Made by a program: the position numbers and the translations under genes. Source: Siphonodentalium dalli (Eukaryota; Mollusca; Scaphopoda; Gadilida; Siphonodentaliidae). From it: a stretch of 64,000 nt of DNA. The stretch covers positions 186,716,716 through 186,780,715 of the forward strand of contig CP136066.1 of the NCBI GenBank assembly GCA_032622095.1, in the 5' to 3' direction. Positions 12,701-22,170 of the stretch are shown piece by piece. The notes below the pieces were generated by a model. It made no database searches, was not told the DNA's origin, and saw only the letters and a list, made by a program, of their open reading frames with translations. Within the stretch, counting starts at the first letter, position 1. Each line of letters starts with the position of its first letter.

Positions 12701-15700
12701 GTAACAATAAGTAACTACCAGTAACAATAAGTAACTACCTGTAACAATAACTACCTACCAGTAACAATAAGTAACTACCAGTAACAATAAGTAACTACCA
12801 GTAACAATAAGTAACTAACTACCTACCAGTAACAATAAGTAACTACCAGTAACAATAAGTAACTACCAGTAACAATAAGTAACTACCAGTAACAATAAGT
12901 AACTACCAGTAACAATAAGAACATTTACTGACAGGGTTTGTGCTGCCACTTGCCAAATTTGCCAATGGCAAAAATAATTCACATTTGGCAAAAAATATTT
13001 TCATTTCGCAAAAGTTTTGGCAAGTCACTTTTTAATTCCTCAATAACGTTGAAAAATATCGCTCAATCAATACCATTAATTTTAGGAAACTATTACAATA
13101 GAATTATATTAGTGGTGTTTTATATGGTTTTGGAAAAGTTAACACCTCCATTATTAAGATGAAGCTAATCTGGTAACATTATTATCCACGGGTGGAGGGA
13201 TTACCAACATTTAGTGTGGTTGTTTACATAGCTAATCCTCTTGTGACATTCCCTTCTGATGATGCAACTCTTCTTACCGTTTTATTGTTCAGTGATTGGT
13301 TTATTGCTGTACGCTAAATCACAATAGATATGCCAGTACAATTATTAACTAACTTCTTTCCTATCGATATCCGCGAGTGTCGAAACATAAAACTCAATCA
13401 ATGTTGCAGAAAATGATACTATTAGGGATAACATTTGGCAAATTATAATAGAATTTGGCAAAAAATATTTTCATTTGGCAAATTATTTGGCAAAAGTAAA
13501 TTTTGGTCCGGCGCGGATCCTGTTTACTGACCAAATTGTTTGTCTGAAGCTTAACTGACTTGAGGATATTTCACAAGATACCTGTGACTAGGTAATTGTG
13601 ATTACTGTCTTTATGTTTTTTCCCTCCGAAGCATTTTCAGGGAAATATGAAAATCAATTGTGCTCATCGTCATTGAGATTTGATTTATGGATGCTTACTT
13701 TACATACAGTTGCAAGTAACTGAATGCTTTAAAAATTTAAATGTGGAATTCTTTTCAGGAAATACAAGTCAAGATCAAATCCTAATCATCCGATAAATTT
13801 TGTGAGAATTATGGCTCTTTTCGTCTTAGAATTTGCAGATTAAATTCTTCTGGTAGCCTTTTAACGAGATATAGGTGCAGTGATTACAAGTTATATTATA
13901 TGACAGCTTTATTACTTATTTTTATTAAGTTTATATTATAAACAATCTAAACTTTAATTTGTAGCCTACATTCTATTTACACACCCCTGATTATTTTTCT
14001 AAAGTTCATTAATCCATAATTATCCCACGCCGTTTCCGTCGGAGGACTATAGAAATGACCCTCGTCCGTGCGTCGTACCGTGCGTCCATCCGTGCGTCCC
14101 AGATTGGGTACCTTCATGGTGTAATCAACTCCTCCTACAGTTTTAAATGTAGAGATTTGAAACTCTGGGATATTGTTCCTAACATGTTGGTGATTTGCAA
14201 CATCTATATAGCTAATAAAAAATATAATGTTTTCCATATTTTCGGGGGTTTTTTGACTTAGAAAATTTGGAACATTTTTGCCTTTTGGATGAGATTGGGT
14301 ACCTTCAAGGTGTAATCAACTCCTCCTACAGTTTTAAATGTAGAGATTTTAAACTCTGGGATATTGTTCCTAACATGTTGGTGATTTGCAACATCTATAT
14401 AGCTAATAAAAAATATAATTTTTTCCATATTTTTGGGGGGTTTTCGACATTTTTGCCTTTTGGATGAGATTGGGTACCTTCATGGTGTAATCAACTCCTC
14501 CTACAGTTTTAAATGTAGAGATTTGAAACTCTGGTTTAATTGGAAATTATGTTTTTTTGTGGGTCGTTCATATCAAATTAGAGGTCAAGTTCGAATTTGG
14601 GTTTAATCCAATGATTTTTCCCAGAGTTATGGGCCTTTCGACTTTGAATTTGTTTTATTATAATTTTCTGTATGATGGTACCTTCATGGTGTAATCAACT
14701 CCTCCTACAGTTTTGATCGTAGATATTTGAAACTTCAGAGTATTGTTACCCACAGATTGGAGATGTGCAACATGTATATAGATGACGGAAATTGTTTTTT
14801 TTTTTACGGAATTATTAACCCTTTCGACTTAGAACATTTCAACATTTTTTTAAATTTCTTTAAAGACATATTATGGACTTATTCGGGTTCATGAAACTGA
14901 TAAGTTAGTATTCAGGCGCTATTCCAACTGGTAGAATTTAGCATTCTACTAACATCACCGAAAATCTCAAGCAAATCGACCGTAACACTCCATAGAAAAC
15001 ATCGTCTGAATTACGCTCAAATGTAAATATTTACATCTGAATACGGGACACAACTACCGGCGATAAACTAACGAAAACTATTACGCCATCGAGAGTCGCT
15101 ACATTTAATTTATATATCAGAATGACGGTGTGTCCTGTCAATTTGGATATAATATTTGTATAATATAACTACTTTTAGCAAGATTGTTCTCCATTTCTAT
15201 TTGATCACCCGTGACCCTACCGGAGTGTTTCACATCACTTTAACAAAGCGGCCATCGACATTTTTTAAAATTTCTTTAACACAGCGGCCATCGACTTGCC
15301 ACGTTGTCGGGGGACACTGTGGTCGGCCGACGTTTTATGTTATGTTTGAGATGGGGAAGCCGAGTTTGAAGTTAGTGTGTTAGTACTAATGAGGATATTC
15401 ATATCCCATGACCATGCAATATTTTATGCCCCTATGAATGAAGGAAATGGTGGGTATACTTGATTACATGTGTCTGATCCTCCACCCATCTAGCGGTCCT
15501 TCTGTCTGTCCATCCAGGCAGATACCTCAACTGCTGGTTGCCAGATCTCTATGATGACGTTCAATAGAGTGTTCAATCATTTTGTTCGGGTTTTCCATTC
15601 TAGAGTTATTCATCTTTGATTATCTGGAAATGTTGATTATCTCAGCCACAGGTTGTCCGATTTCAATGAAATTTGGTATGAATGTCACAACTATGAGGCT

Positions 15701-18700
15701 ATTCAGGGGAGTGTTCAATCGTTTCATTCGCGCTTTCTATTCTAGAGTTATTCATCTTTGAATATCTGGAAATGTAGATTTTTGGTCCGTCTGCCTAAGT
15801 ATCTCAGCCACAGGTTATTAAGTATGCCCATATTATGCCTATGCCACATGGGTTTATGTACCACCACATGGGGGTATGTACCGGGTGACAGCCCAGCTCT
15901 TGTTTATTTTGATTCACTAGCATACTATTTTGTCACTGAAACATTAATTGAATTGTTGGTCTATATAACATTTTGGTATGGAATTGTTTTTTGTGTGACA
16001 TAAAATAGATTTATTGACAAATTATGGCATTTGGGAGTGCCTAGATGTATGAAGAATTTACCATTTTTAGCATCGTAACGTATTTGGAACGAAGATAGTG
16101 TTAATGTTATACAGGTTGGGTGGGGGTACTGTACATAGCTATACCAAGCATATGTTTGCACATGTTTATATTAATTAAACTTTGAATGTTTTGCTATATT
16201 CCAGAAAACTCTCTCAAGATATTTCGACATAACACTGCCAACAGCAAAGTTATATCCAACTACAATAAGCAAGGTATGTTATGTTTGTATGTTCATGTCA
16301 GCTTTTTCATGGCACAAGTAATATACTGTACCCATATCACAGGTTTCATTCATCAATACTTACCCTCTCATTTTCGTTTTCAAAATACCAATATAATTAT
16401 ACCATACATTTGTAGGCAGGACATGATGTCCTCTCACACATGTTTTTGTATAAGGTGAGAGTCTTGTTACTAGTATCTAATACTTCATTCTTTTGCCATG
16501 CGATTATAATTTCCTCTCTCGACATTTTGAATTTGAAATAACCATTTTATTTACCTTCGAAATGTTGATGTATTCCACATCCAGTGACTTCGTATATCTC
16601 TTTCATTGAAAAATCCGGAAACACCCAAGTAAAAGCTCTGGGTGTGACGCTCAATTGGAGCAATTCTTATTCTCATGATTGGCACTTTGGTCGCATTGCC
16701 CCATCTCGACACCAATGCCTCAATGATATAACATTTGTTCTAATTAAGTGTCGTTCACAAAAGTCGGTTGATAGTCGCTTCACCTCCTGCATGGGCCTTT
16801 ATAGTGGCACACCTGGTCACCCATCCAAACCTGGAAATAGTGTGTCTGACATCTACAGAATGAGGTCCCCAGAGGGTGAATTTAGTGATGGTACCCTGTC
16901 ACCAAATTCACCCTCTGTGGACCTCATTCTGCTTAGGACTCATCTTCTGAGAAGTGTCTATAGACTCAAATTAACATTGTTTTCAGTTACTTTTTCCTTT
17001 CTGTTCAGTTTCTATATCCCCTAATTTGCAGAAGATAAAATGCATAATCGAGGTGACTAAACATCACCAACTTCAACTGGCGAACTTAAATCTGATCCTA
17101 GGTCTCGCATAGCAGTTGAGGCCTAAGCTGAATGAGGTCCCCAGAAGGTGAATTTGGTGATTCTAGCCTGCCATGCGTTATAGCACCATTAAATTCACCC
17201 TCTGGGAACCTCATTCTGCAATTGTCAGACACACTATATCCAGCTTGCACCCATCCAAGTAGAAACCACACTCCACATTGTCAACGTGGTGATCTAACGA
17301 AAACCCGAACACAATGAGAGTTATATATAATCTCTCGTATTGGAATTCAATTTGTTAATATTCTTCCTTTCTGTTTGCAGGTCAACACTGGCCTCCAGCT
17401 GTCACTGGTGGCATTATCTCTATCAGCGCCGGTCTTTAATTTCGTTGACCATCCATATCTACAAGCATGCTGGTTAGACATTTAAGACTATTAATCATAG
17501 CTTTAGTACTGATCAATATTTTTAGTACTGACCAAGATAGAACATTTTTCAAAATCTAAATCTTCCAGATGAATCCATTGCATTGATTCATAAGTTGCGA
17601 TGACAAAATCCGCTGTATGTGTTAATCTGTTCACATGGATGTGCACATTACGTTATAATGCAGAGCTTTCGTTTAGGAATTGCATACAATAATATTTGAA
17701 TAAATGCAATATTTTAAAACAATCCATCTGTAATAAATGAATTCTATGACAATGTCAACCATGTCACATTCCAACAACTACTTTATTGATATAGTACAAG
17801 TTGACTTTCCTTCAATTCGAAGACAGCCGCCATCTTTATTGATTGAGAACAAGAAATGTCATGACGCACCCTCTTAATGACCATATGTGCACTATGGCTT
17901 ACGTTGCATTGAAAATAGAATATCTCTGTGGTGCGCATTAACAGATACAACGGAACGGACGCTTCCTAAAAGCCTCATTAAACTTAAATGATTCATTGGA
18001 AAGCTACAGTAATGCCCTAAATAATCAACTCCTTAACCACAGCAGAATTATGGGCAATTTTTCAGGTTTTAATCAGAAATATGGCTTGTTGCCATTCATC
18101 GGAAAGCTCTCATTCATCGGAAAGCTCTTAATGAGAGCTTTCCGATGAATGGCAACAAGCCATATTCCGACTAAATCCTGAAAAATTACCCATAATTCTT
18201 CTGTGGTTAAGGAGTCGATTATTTAGGGCATTACTGTATATCACTTAAAGGGACTGATGTTCTTCGTAGTGGGTTAATTCAAAATAATATAAATGTCTGT
18301 AAAACAACAGTCATATTATTATAATAAGTACTTTAAAAAATAGATTGACTGAGATTTCGCTTATCAAAACCGTTGTTCTGTAAACATTACTGTAACAGTG
18401 GAATTACCTTTAACAGACCAATTAGTACAATAAGATACCAATGTTTAATCAAAACTTGACAGTATACATTGGAAAAGGTCAAAGCATTGAAAATTATTTG
18501 GAAAATCATATTCAGACTAAAATATTTGAACTTACTACACGATTAGCTATTAGGAATTTCAACAAATGATAAATTCTATATCATTGAGTTTAATCAAACA
18601 GATAAGTCCATTTATTAGATTGTTTATTTTTATATTATAATAATGGAACATGAAGGGTTGTAAATATTACAACATAAAGGGGAAGTCCTATCTTTTGTTT

Positions 18701-19108
18701 ACAAAGAGAGTTCATGAGAATTGAGAATCCCATTGGGAAGAGTATTTTCCACAGTTGTTGGAAATTTGTGTCAAAAACAGATATCCCCACCCCTACTTAT
18801 TATACTATTGACACAATAAGTAGGGGTGGGGATATATGTTTTTTCGGCGTTTTTGACACAAATTTCCAACAACTGTGGTATTTTCCTATCAAGATCTGCG
18901 AGCCAATACAATTATCTTGTTCAGTCCCTGCCATTGCTCAAAAATCTCTGAATTATTTTCTGAATTATCTATACATCTTCAGTTTTATATATACATTTGT
19001 ACATTCTATTTCAGGTACCTGACAGCTGTTACGACTTTTGCATCAGGACTCGGATATGCAATCAACGGAAGAGCAAGTGTTAAAATACTGAGTGAGACAA
19101 AGAAATAA
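716..19108 (+). CDS. CRLS1: Cardiolipin synthase (CMP-forming), mitochondrial; seven coding exons
   Basis: Exons: 716-1207, 3244-3381, 8299-8428, 12129-12214, 16205-16273, 17381-17472, 19015-19108. All introns are GT-AG and the phases fit, giving 366 residues. The family joins CDP-diacylglycerol and phosphatidylglycerol to make cardiolipin in the mitochondrial inner membrane. Residues 1-164 are a basic, Ser/Thr-rich leader with little conservation, as expected for a mitochondrial presequence. The CDP-alcohol phosphotransferase signature D-x2-D-G-x2-A-R-x9-G-x3-D-x3-D is split across exons 2 and 3, with acids at D209, D212, D231 and D235. Hydrophobic segments follow, then a K-T-L-S-R-Y-F motif in exon 5 that matches the K-Y-F region of animal CRLS1. 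The human protein is about 300 residues; the excess lies in the N-terminal leader. The exon 1 donor (CAG|GTTAAA) is the least certain junction. An AATAAA overlaps the stop codon at 19104-19109. The introns are filled with mobile elements annotated separately. Confidence 0.9.
1294..2282. mobile_element. hAT-like non-autonomous element in CRLS1 intron 1
   Basis: The ends are inverted copies of TAGTGTTGAAACGATTA, followed inward by repeated CGACTAGTCG-type sequence. This end resembles animal hAT families. The 10-base direct repeat GGTACACTTA occurs at 1280-1289 and 2283-2292; it abuts the right end but is four bases away from the left end, so the exact left boundary is uncertain. No transposase frame is visible inside. 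Confidence 0.6.
1728..1759 (+). repeat. G-rich tract with quadruplex potential
   Basis: A run of 13 G followed by further G blocks separated by T, TT and A. It lies inside the 1294-2282 element. Such runs are length-unstable and prone to sequencing error. Confidence 0.7.
2283..3243 (+). other. Remainder of CRLS1 intron 1
   Basis: Mostly unassigned A+T-rich intron. A segment around 2699-2756 (AAGCGATAAGC... and GGCAATTT...) recurs at about 32090-32125 and more weakly near 33755, so it belongs to a dispersed repeat. The polypyrimidine tract and CAG acceptor for exon 2 end at 3243. Confidence 0.4.
4255..5613. mobile_element. Mutator-like foldback MITE, copy A1 (CRLS1 intron 2)
   Basis: A 1,359-bp element with inverted terminal repeats of roughly 65 bp beginning TAGTCCAAGTCTTCTTGTAC. 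It is flanked by a perfect 9-base direct repeat ATTACTAGT at 4246-4254 and 5614-5622. Long terminal repeats with a 9-bp target duplication are the hallmark of Mutator-like (MULE) elements. The interior is A+T-rich with no transposase; its short open frames look like chance. A second copy is at 9822-11228. Confidence 0.85.
5870..6230 (+). repeat. Old dispersed repeat (two degenerate units)
   Basis: Two related stretches share a GAA(C/A)TGAAAT(T/G)TTGTAT-like core, an 'AAATACAGGT' step and a final 'CAATTTT..CCAGAGTTTATGGCCC'-like step. Similar wording recurs near 14,580-14,640 and 15,650. No coding potential was recognised. Confidence 0.5.
6231..7269 (+). other. CRLS1 intron 2, partly duplicated A+T-rich sequence
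   Basis: The stretch 6290-6530 is a diverged direct duplicate of 5620-5830 (shared blocks include 'AAATCACAATT', 'CTCTCCCTC' and 'CTATTTGTCTTGTTAT'). The rest is unassigned intron. Confidence 0.45.
7274..7663. mobile_element. piggyBac-like MITE with nested palindromes
   Basis: Flanked by TTAA at 7270-7273 and 7664-7667, with terminal inverted repeats beginning CCCTTTACCCAACA. Inside, the core CAATGCATTCTCTTATATAT occurs four times: two hairpins (about 7433-7498 and 7571-7636) that are inverted copies of each other, so the whole element is a palindrome of palindromes. The TTAA target and CCC terminus fit piggyBac-derived miniature elements. Relatives: 8492-8750 and about 35588-35846. Confidence 0.8.
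7731..7900 (+). repeat. (GGATA)n-headed dispersed repeat
   Basis: A short GGATA array followed by 'ATTTACAATAYACAC'-like sequence and a 'GACTGTCTTCCT' step. The same order is seen at 12,276-12,428, so this is a dispersed retroposon-like or miniature element of unknown class. Confidence 0.5.
8100..8270. mobile_element. hAT-like hairpin MITE remnant
   Basis: Contains the imperfect palindrome AGAATGAGGTC...GACCTCATTCT (about 8141-8232) with the family's right end CAAATGACAGACACACTATTTGCAGGCTTG-like sequence ending near 8260. It lies just upstream of CRLS1 exon 3 (8299). Family definition and target duplications are given at 16826-17247 and 21880-22030. Confidence 0.65.
8492..8750. mobile_element. 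piggyBac-like MITE
   Basis: TTAA at 8488-8491 and 8751-8754. The termini (CCGTTCCATGACTGGAGC against an inverted CCCTTTCATGATGGGAGC) enclose two CCAATGYATTCTYWTATA hairpins. It starts 60 bp after the CRLS1 exon 3 donor. Confidence 0.75.
9080..9450. mobile_element. hAT-like foldback element, long-form relative
   Basis: A palindrome at about 9116-9208 (GAATGAGGTCCCCAGAGG / CCTCTGGGGACCTCATTC type arms) is followed by a spacer with 'CTCTATATCCCCAAATTGGCAGATGA' wording and a second right arm ending near 9430. The order matches the long form at 16826-17247. Target duplication not resolved. Confidence 0.6.
9822..11228. mobile_element. Mutator-like foldback MITE, copy A2 (CRLS1 intron 3)
   Basis: Flanked by the perfect 9-base direct repeat GTTTTGATC at 9813-9821 and 11229-11237. 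The interior is highly similar to copy A1 (4255-5613). The left terminal repeat has its first ~44 bases duplicated in tandem (9822-9909). Terminal-repeat bases that differ from copy A1 are matched by the opposite arm within this copy; see findings. No transposase is present. Confidence 0.85.
11229..11603 (+). other. CRLS1 intron 3, unassigned
   Basis: Contains a short hairpin (CCCATATTGAA near 11,245 and TTTCAATATGGG near 11,275) and otherwise unremarkable intron sequence. Confidence 0.35.
11604..12112 (+). pseudogene. Unrecognised open frame inside CRLS1 intron 3
   Basis: The frame of the ATG at 11735 is open upstream to a TAG just before 11604, giving about 169 codons in total, and it ends at 12112, only 16 bp before CRLS1 exon 4. 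Composition looks more protein-like than neighbouring intron: 'LRLRHNDRL', a Trp-rich 'FMKFWKN', and a C-x2-C pair in 'NCWTCPGC'. I do not recognise the family. It could be a decayed transposon-encoded protein or an exon fragment captured from another gene. A possible acceptor (CATTCAG) sits near 11,621. Confidence 0.3.
12198..12660 (+). repeat. Tandem repeat of CRLS1 exon 4 end plus its splice donor
   Basis: The sequence TTTCCTTACCTGCACCA followed by the donor GTGAGTAAC, which ends exon 4 (donor at 12215), recurs downstream. A degraded unit is at 12242 (donor mutated to ATGATT). Intact units have donors at 12449, 12502, 12555 and 12608, exactly 53 bp apart, and a last degenerate unit begins at about 12643. 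A GGATA-headed element (12276-12428) interrupts the array. Extending exon 4 to a later donor would add V-S-N and then hit an in-frame TAA. Confidence 0.85.
12276..12428 (+). mobile_element. (GGATA)n-headed insertion within the donor array
   Basis: Starts with a GGATA array and contains an internal hairpin GGGGGTAGC...GCTACCCCC around 12,365-12,411. It resembles the repeat at 7731-7900 and splits the 53-bp array, so it inserted after the array had begun to form. Confidence 0.55.
12660..12923 (+). repeat. 20-bp minisatellite GTAACTACCAGTAACAATAA
   Basis: About a dozen near-identical units, some interrupted by CTACC. The unit looks derived from the GTAACTAACAATAA part of the adjacent 53-bp donor repeat, so one array appears to have seeded the other. 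Confidence 0.85.
12932..13522. mobile_element. hAT-like element with CAGG/CCTG ends
   Basis: Flanked by the perfect 8-base duplication TTTACTGA at 12924-12931 and 13523-13530. Short terminal inverted repeats (CAGGGTTTGTGC / inverted CAGGATCCGCGC) are followed by multiple TTTGGCAAA-type words in both halves. An 8-bp duplication with CAGG ends is typical of hAT. No transposase frame remains. TTTGGCCAA-rich fragments near 31,640-31,700 and 36,180-36,290 look related. Confidence 0.75.
13540..14033 (+). other. CRLS1 intron 4, unassigned
   Basis: A+T-rich intron with no gene, RNA or clear element recognised. Confidence 0.4.
14034..14800 (+). repeat. Tandem ~190-bp repeat, about four decayed units
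   Basis: Units contain GGTACCTTCATGGTGTAATC, 'AACTCCTCCTACAGTTTT', a 'GATTTGAAACTCTGGG' step and an A+T-rich 'CATCTATATAGCTAATAAA' step. They begin near 14,100, 14,290, 14,468 and 14,680. The array starts with a run of CGTGCGTCC words. It resembles widespread low-copy mollusc repeats; no coding function was inferred. Confidence 0.7.
14864..15239 (+). mobile_element. TTAA-flanked dispersed element, family T
   Basis: Bounded by TTAA at 14860-14863 and 15240-15243. It starts AGACATATTATGGACTT and ends CCGGAGTGTTTCACATCACT. The same family occurs inverted at 42870-43222 and in both ELC introns (about 44,448-45,055; 55,566-55,932; 55,969-56,322). Terminal inverted repeats are very short. The TTAA target suggests piggyBac-type mobilisation, but class is uncertain. 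Confidence 0.7.
15244..16204 (+). other. CRLS1 intron 4, degenerate repeats
   Basis: Two AAAGCGGCCATCGAC / ACAGCGGCCATCGAC words (15,245 and 15,281) and a duplicated ~120-bp segment (around 15,590-15,660 and 15,715-15,800, sharing TTCTAGAGTTATTCATCTTT). No gene recognised. Confidence 0.45.
16274..16817 (+). other. CRLS1 intron 5, unassigned
   Basis: Intron sequence between exon 5 and a hAT-like element. No open frame with recognisable similarity and no RNA gene seen. Confidence 0.35.
16826..17247. mobile_element. hAT-like foldback MITE, long form
   Basis: A 422-bp element flanked by the perfect 8-base duplication CACCCATC (16818-16825 and 17248-17255). Ends CAAACCTGGAAATAG / inverted CAAGCTGGATATAG; each end carries a ~90-bp palindrome with GAATGAGGTCCCCAGA arms, separated by a ~180-bp spacer. 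This copy defines the family's class and long-form structure. It lies in CRLS1 intron 5. Confidence 0.8.
17600..17990 (+). repeat. Dispersed repeat R1, copy 1 (CRLS1 intron 6)
   Basis: Diverged direct match to 19,430-19,800: shared steps include CGTTATAATGC, 'GAATAAATGCAATATT', 'AACAAGAAA.GTCATG' and 'GATACAAC..AACGGA'. An inverted fragment is near 36,440-36,530. Class unknown. Confidence 0.55.
18007..18236. mobile_element. Mariner-like palindromic MITE (full length)
   Basis: A near-perfect ~230-bp palindrome between TA dinucleotides (18005-18006, 18237-18238), with ends CAGTAATGCCCTAA. TA target and CAGT ends are typical of Tc1/mariner-derived miniature elements. Four relatives occur at 32596-32760, 35204-35509, 39885-40017 and 40568-40695. 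Transcription of the host intron would produce a long hairpin. Confidence 0.85.
18239..18720 (+). other. CRLS1 intron 6, unassigned A+T-rich sequence
   Basis: Nothing beyond A+T-rich intron is recognised between the mariner-like palindrome and the foldback at 18,730. Confidence 0.35.
18730..18885. repeat. ~150-bp perfect-type foldback in CRLS1 intron 6
   Basis: Two arms with GTATTTTCCACAGTTGTTGG / CCAACAACTGTGGTATTTTC and CCCCACCCCTACTTATT / AATAAGTAGGGGTGGGG surround a loop of roughly a dozen bases. It lies about 130 bp upstream of exon 7. No target duplication was resolved. Confidence 0.75.
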
Positions 19109-19430
19109 AGATGCTGTGATAGTATTTCATGTGAATTTTTCTGCTTAACTGGCCCATTTTCAATGGAGAAGTGACAGTGATGTTAACTGTTTGTATTGGC
19201 TCACAGATCTCAAATGGGGAAAATACTGTACCTAACATAATGACATATAACACAAACATTCTTATTCGTTACTATAGTGAGCACCCAGGTAACAAGTGTT
19301 AAGAGCACATGAAACATCTGTGCCATTCTGGGGATTTATGGATCTCAGCTTTATGGCACCTTTACATCATACTCTCTCATCCATCAATTGTATTTGTAAA
19401 GTAGCCCAGATGAATCTGTTGCTTTCGTCC
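19109..19430. other. CRLS1 3' flank
   Basis: Probable 3' UTR and flank. Apart from the AATAAA overlapping the stop codon I see no well-placed poly(A) signal, so the transcript end is undetermined. Confidence 0.35.
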
Positions 19431-19800
19431 ATTACGTTGGTCCGCTGTCTGTTAGACCATTCACACGGTTTGGTTGCGTTATAATGCTGAGCTTCGAATT
19501 GCAGTTAATAAGTTTGATATTGGAATAAATGCAATATTGCTAATCAATTTGTCTGTTATAAATAAAATGAATTCTACGATAATGTCAAAACTGACAAATC
19601 CCAGCAACTACAACATGTCGAATTACCTCCACTTCGCAGACCACCACCACCACTATTGATTGAAAACAAGAAACGTCATGTCACACATGTTTAATTGCCA
19701 TATATGGTATGCATAACGCGTTGAAAATAGAATCTCTCCGTTGTTTGCATTAACGGATACAACATAACGGATGCTTCGCAGTGATCTGAATGTCTTAGTG
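19430..19800 (+). repeat. Dispersed repeat R1, copy 2
   Basis: Diverged direct copy of 17,600-17,990. It contains GAATAAATGCAATATTGC and a short CCACCACCACCA run. Confidence 0.55.
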
Positions 19801-19879
19801 TTATTGTATGTATTCCAATTTCAATGCACTATATGCAGATTTGTCTGAATACTCCGTAAGAAAGCACATTGAACTTGTG

Positions 19880-21420
19880 AAAAGTCAAGTTTGAGCTATA
19901 GCCATGGGTTGGCATCCTTCTGTCTGCTTTCCATTAGCACTCCCTACAGCCATCAATTTTTTCAGAAATTTGTTAAAAAACATGGCTGCCAGCAGCCATC
20001 TTGGATTTCAAATTTGAATCCATTGGCACAGCCTGCAGCTCGCATTTATTGGAGAATTGTTTTGAAAATTTACAGGCATCTTTAGGATCCACTTTAGAAT
20101 AAATTTTAGATGGTAGCTATCGAATTTGAAAAATTTTCGATGAAAAAAATGGCCACTGGTAGCCATCTTGGATCTTACTCTTTGTATGACTAAATCCTTT
20201 GGCACACTCTACAGATCACATCACTCATCTGATTGTCACCAAACTTCATATGGATCTTTTAGGTGACCACTAGATTGGAGCCATTAAATGTTTCTGAAAT
20301 TCGTTGAAAAACATGGATGCTATCGGCCAATTTGGAATTTGGTCTTTATAAGACGAAATCAGCCAGAAGCCATCTTGGATTTTCACTCTTTGCATGACTA
20401 AATTCTTTGGCAGACCTACAGGCCACATCCCTCATCCGATCGTCACTAAACTTCATATGGATCTTCAGGGTGACCACTGGATTGGAGACATCAATTTTTT
20501 CAAATTTCATTAAAAAACAAGTACACATTTGAATCCATCGCAACCGATATATATCAGAGAAATGTTTGGAAAATTTACAGACATGTTCAGGATCACTTTT
20601 AGATGCCAGCTTTAAAATTTGAACGATATTTGATCAACAGCATTGTTGCCAGCAGTCATCTTGGATTTTATTCTTTGCATTACCCACATTTGCCCTACAC
20701 CAAAATATTTAGTCGAGTTTTTTTTCAAAAACTCAACTTATGCTTTGGCGAGGTCGGTAGGTGGGCGGGCATCTGAGCGTCTGTGAGACCATTAGCGCGA
20801 TAACTCAAACAAACGACATCCGATTTTATTCATATGGATCTGTTGCAACAATATCTGAAACAAGTTCGAAAACCAGGTTTGTCCAATCTGTTATAAGAGA
20901 GTTATGGGCCTTCCTCCTTAGTTTGTCTGTTTTAATGATTTTGGTCATTCGCACTGTTAATGAGATAACAACTCAAATAAACTGCGACCGATTAAAACAA
21001 TGTTTGGTATAAGAGTCTGGAATCACCTCTAGATGGGAGCTGTCAAATTTTACCGATTTTCTTTGAAAAATATGGCCGCTGGCAGCCATCTTGGATTTTA
21101 CTCTTTGCATCACTAAATCCTTTAGCACACCCTACAGAGCATATCCCTCATCCGATGATCACCAAACTTCATATGGATCCTCGGTGTGACCTCTAGAAGG
21201 GTGCTTACCATTTTTGTTTTTAATTCTGTTAAAAAAAACATGGCTGCTACATGTATGTATGACTAAATCCTTTAGCACACCTTTAAAACAGGTCATATTT
21301 CTCATCCAATCGCTGCCAAATTGCCTTCATTTGGATCTTCGGGGTGACCTCTAGATGGGAGCCTCCCTTTTTTTCCCCGAAAAATGTAAAAAAAAACATG
21401 GCCGGCAATAATTCTTCTGC
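19880..21420 (+). repeat. Array of old repeats with 'GGCTGCCAGCAGCCATCTTGG' core
   Basis: Roughly seven decayed units of about 180-250 bp. Each has a CAGCAGCCATCTTGGAT-like core, 'ACTAAATCCTTTGGCACAC', 'CACCAAACTTCATATGGATC' and 'GGGTGACCTCTAGATGGGAG'. A further block lies at about 41,160-41,510 and 41,767-41,900. The short frames across it reflect the repeat rather than genes. Confidence 0.7.
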
Positions 21421-21779
21421 GACAGATCCACTCTTTCAGGCAAAAATAAACTTCTGATGGTCATCCCTTGATATCATACTGGATATGGCTCTTCGGGTTG
21501 AAATGGTATAACTTAAACATTTAAACTCTCCACATTCCTTATCGCTCTTGTCTGTAATGTATGACAGTATCGTATCTCCATGTTGAGCTACAGTGTCATT
21601 GACACTTTCATTTGAACGTCTGCTCTGTCAGCATCCAGGTTTCAAATCTCCATGTAACCCCCATGTTGCCAGAGAAGGCCTATATTATCTCAGACCATCA
21701 TTCCTACCAACTTTGTTATAATTTACCAAATGGTATTTATAGCAACATATAACTACAAGCTTTAAATAAAATTTATTCA
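21420..21779. other. Intergenic, partly repeat R2
   Basis: Weakly similar to 41,820-42,010 ('CATTCCTTATCG', 'GAGCTRCAGTGTCATTGA', 'TGAAACTTTCATT'), again placing the GCCATCTTGG-type block next to the same companion sequence. No gene seen. Confidence 0.4.
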
Positions 21780-22170
21780 TTTAAAGGGGGAGTGTACACT
21801 AAATCTGGCCAGTTATGGGACCATCTCATATTATACACAACAGAATATATCCAACAAATGAATTAATTTGAGCCATGGGCAAGCCTTGAAATAGGGTGTC
21901 TGTCATTTGCAGAATGAGGTCCCCAGAGGGTGAATTTGGTGATGCTAACCCGCTATGCAGGGTAGCATCACTAAATTCACCCTCTGGGGACCTCATTCTG
22001 CAAATGACAGACACCCTATTTCAAGGCTTGGCCATGGGCTCTTTGAACGATGCAAACAACATGGTAATTGTAACGGAAATTAGTTTACGACTCGAGTTAT
22101 AAACTAATTTTCTTTATAATTACCATGTTGGTTGTATTGTTCATAGAGTACATGAGTGTATTTTGCACTA
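21780..22170 (-). mobile_element. Dispersed element R3 interrupted by a hAT-like MITE
   Basis: The left part (GGGACCATCTC, 'ACAGAATATAT.CAACAAATGAATTAATTTGAG') and the right part ('GTTGTATTGTTCATAGAGTAC', 'GAGTGTATTTTGCACTAATC') match, in reverse orientation, one continuous segment at about 36,295-36,445. The insert 21880-22030 is absent there, so 36,295-36,445 approximates the empty site. Confidence 0.65.
21880..22030. mobile_element. hAT-like single-hairpin MITE
   Basis: A 151-bp palindrome with ends CAAGCCTTGAAATAGGGTG / CACCCTATTTCAAGGCTTG. It is flanked by the perfect 8-base duplication GCCATGGG (21872-21879 and 22031-22038). Clean insertion into element R3. Confidence 0.88.

Noticed and set aside
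12198-12923. Regularly spaced repeats resembling a CRISPR array
   Set aside because: The units are contiguous minisatellites without unique spacers, in a eukaryotic intron, and derive from an exon end plus splice donor.
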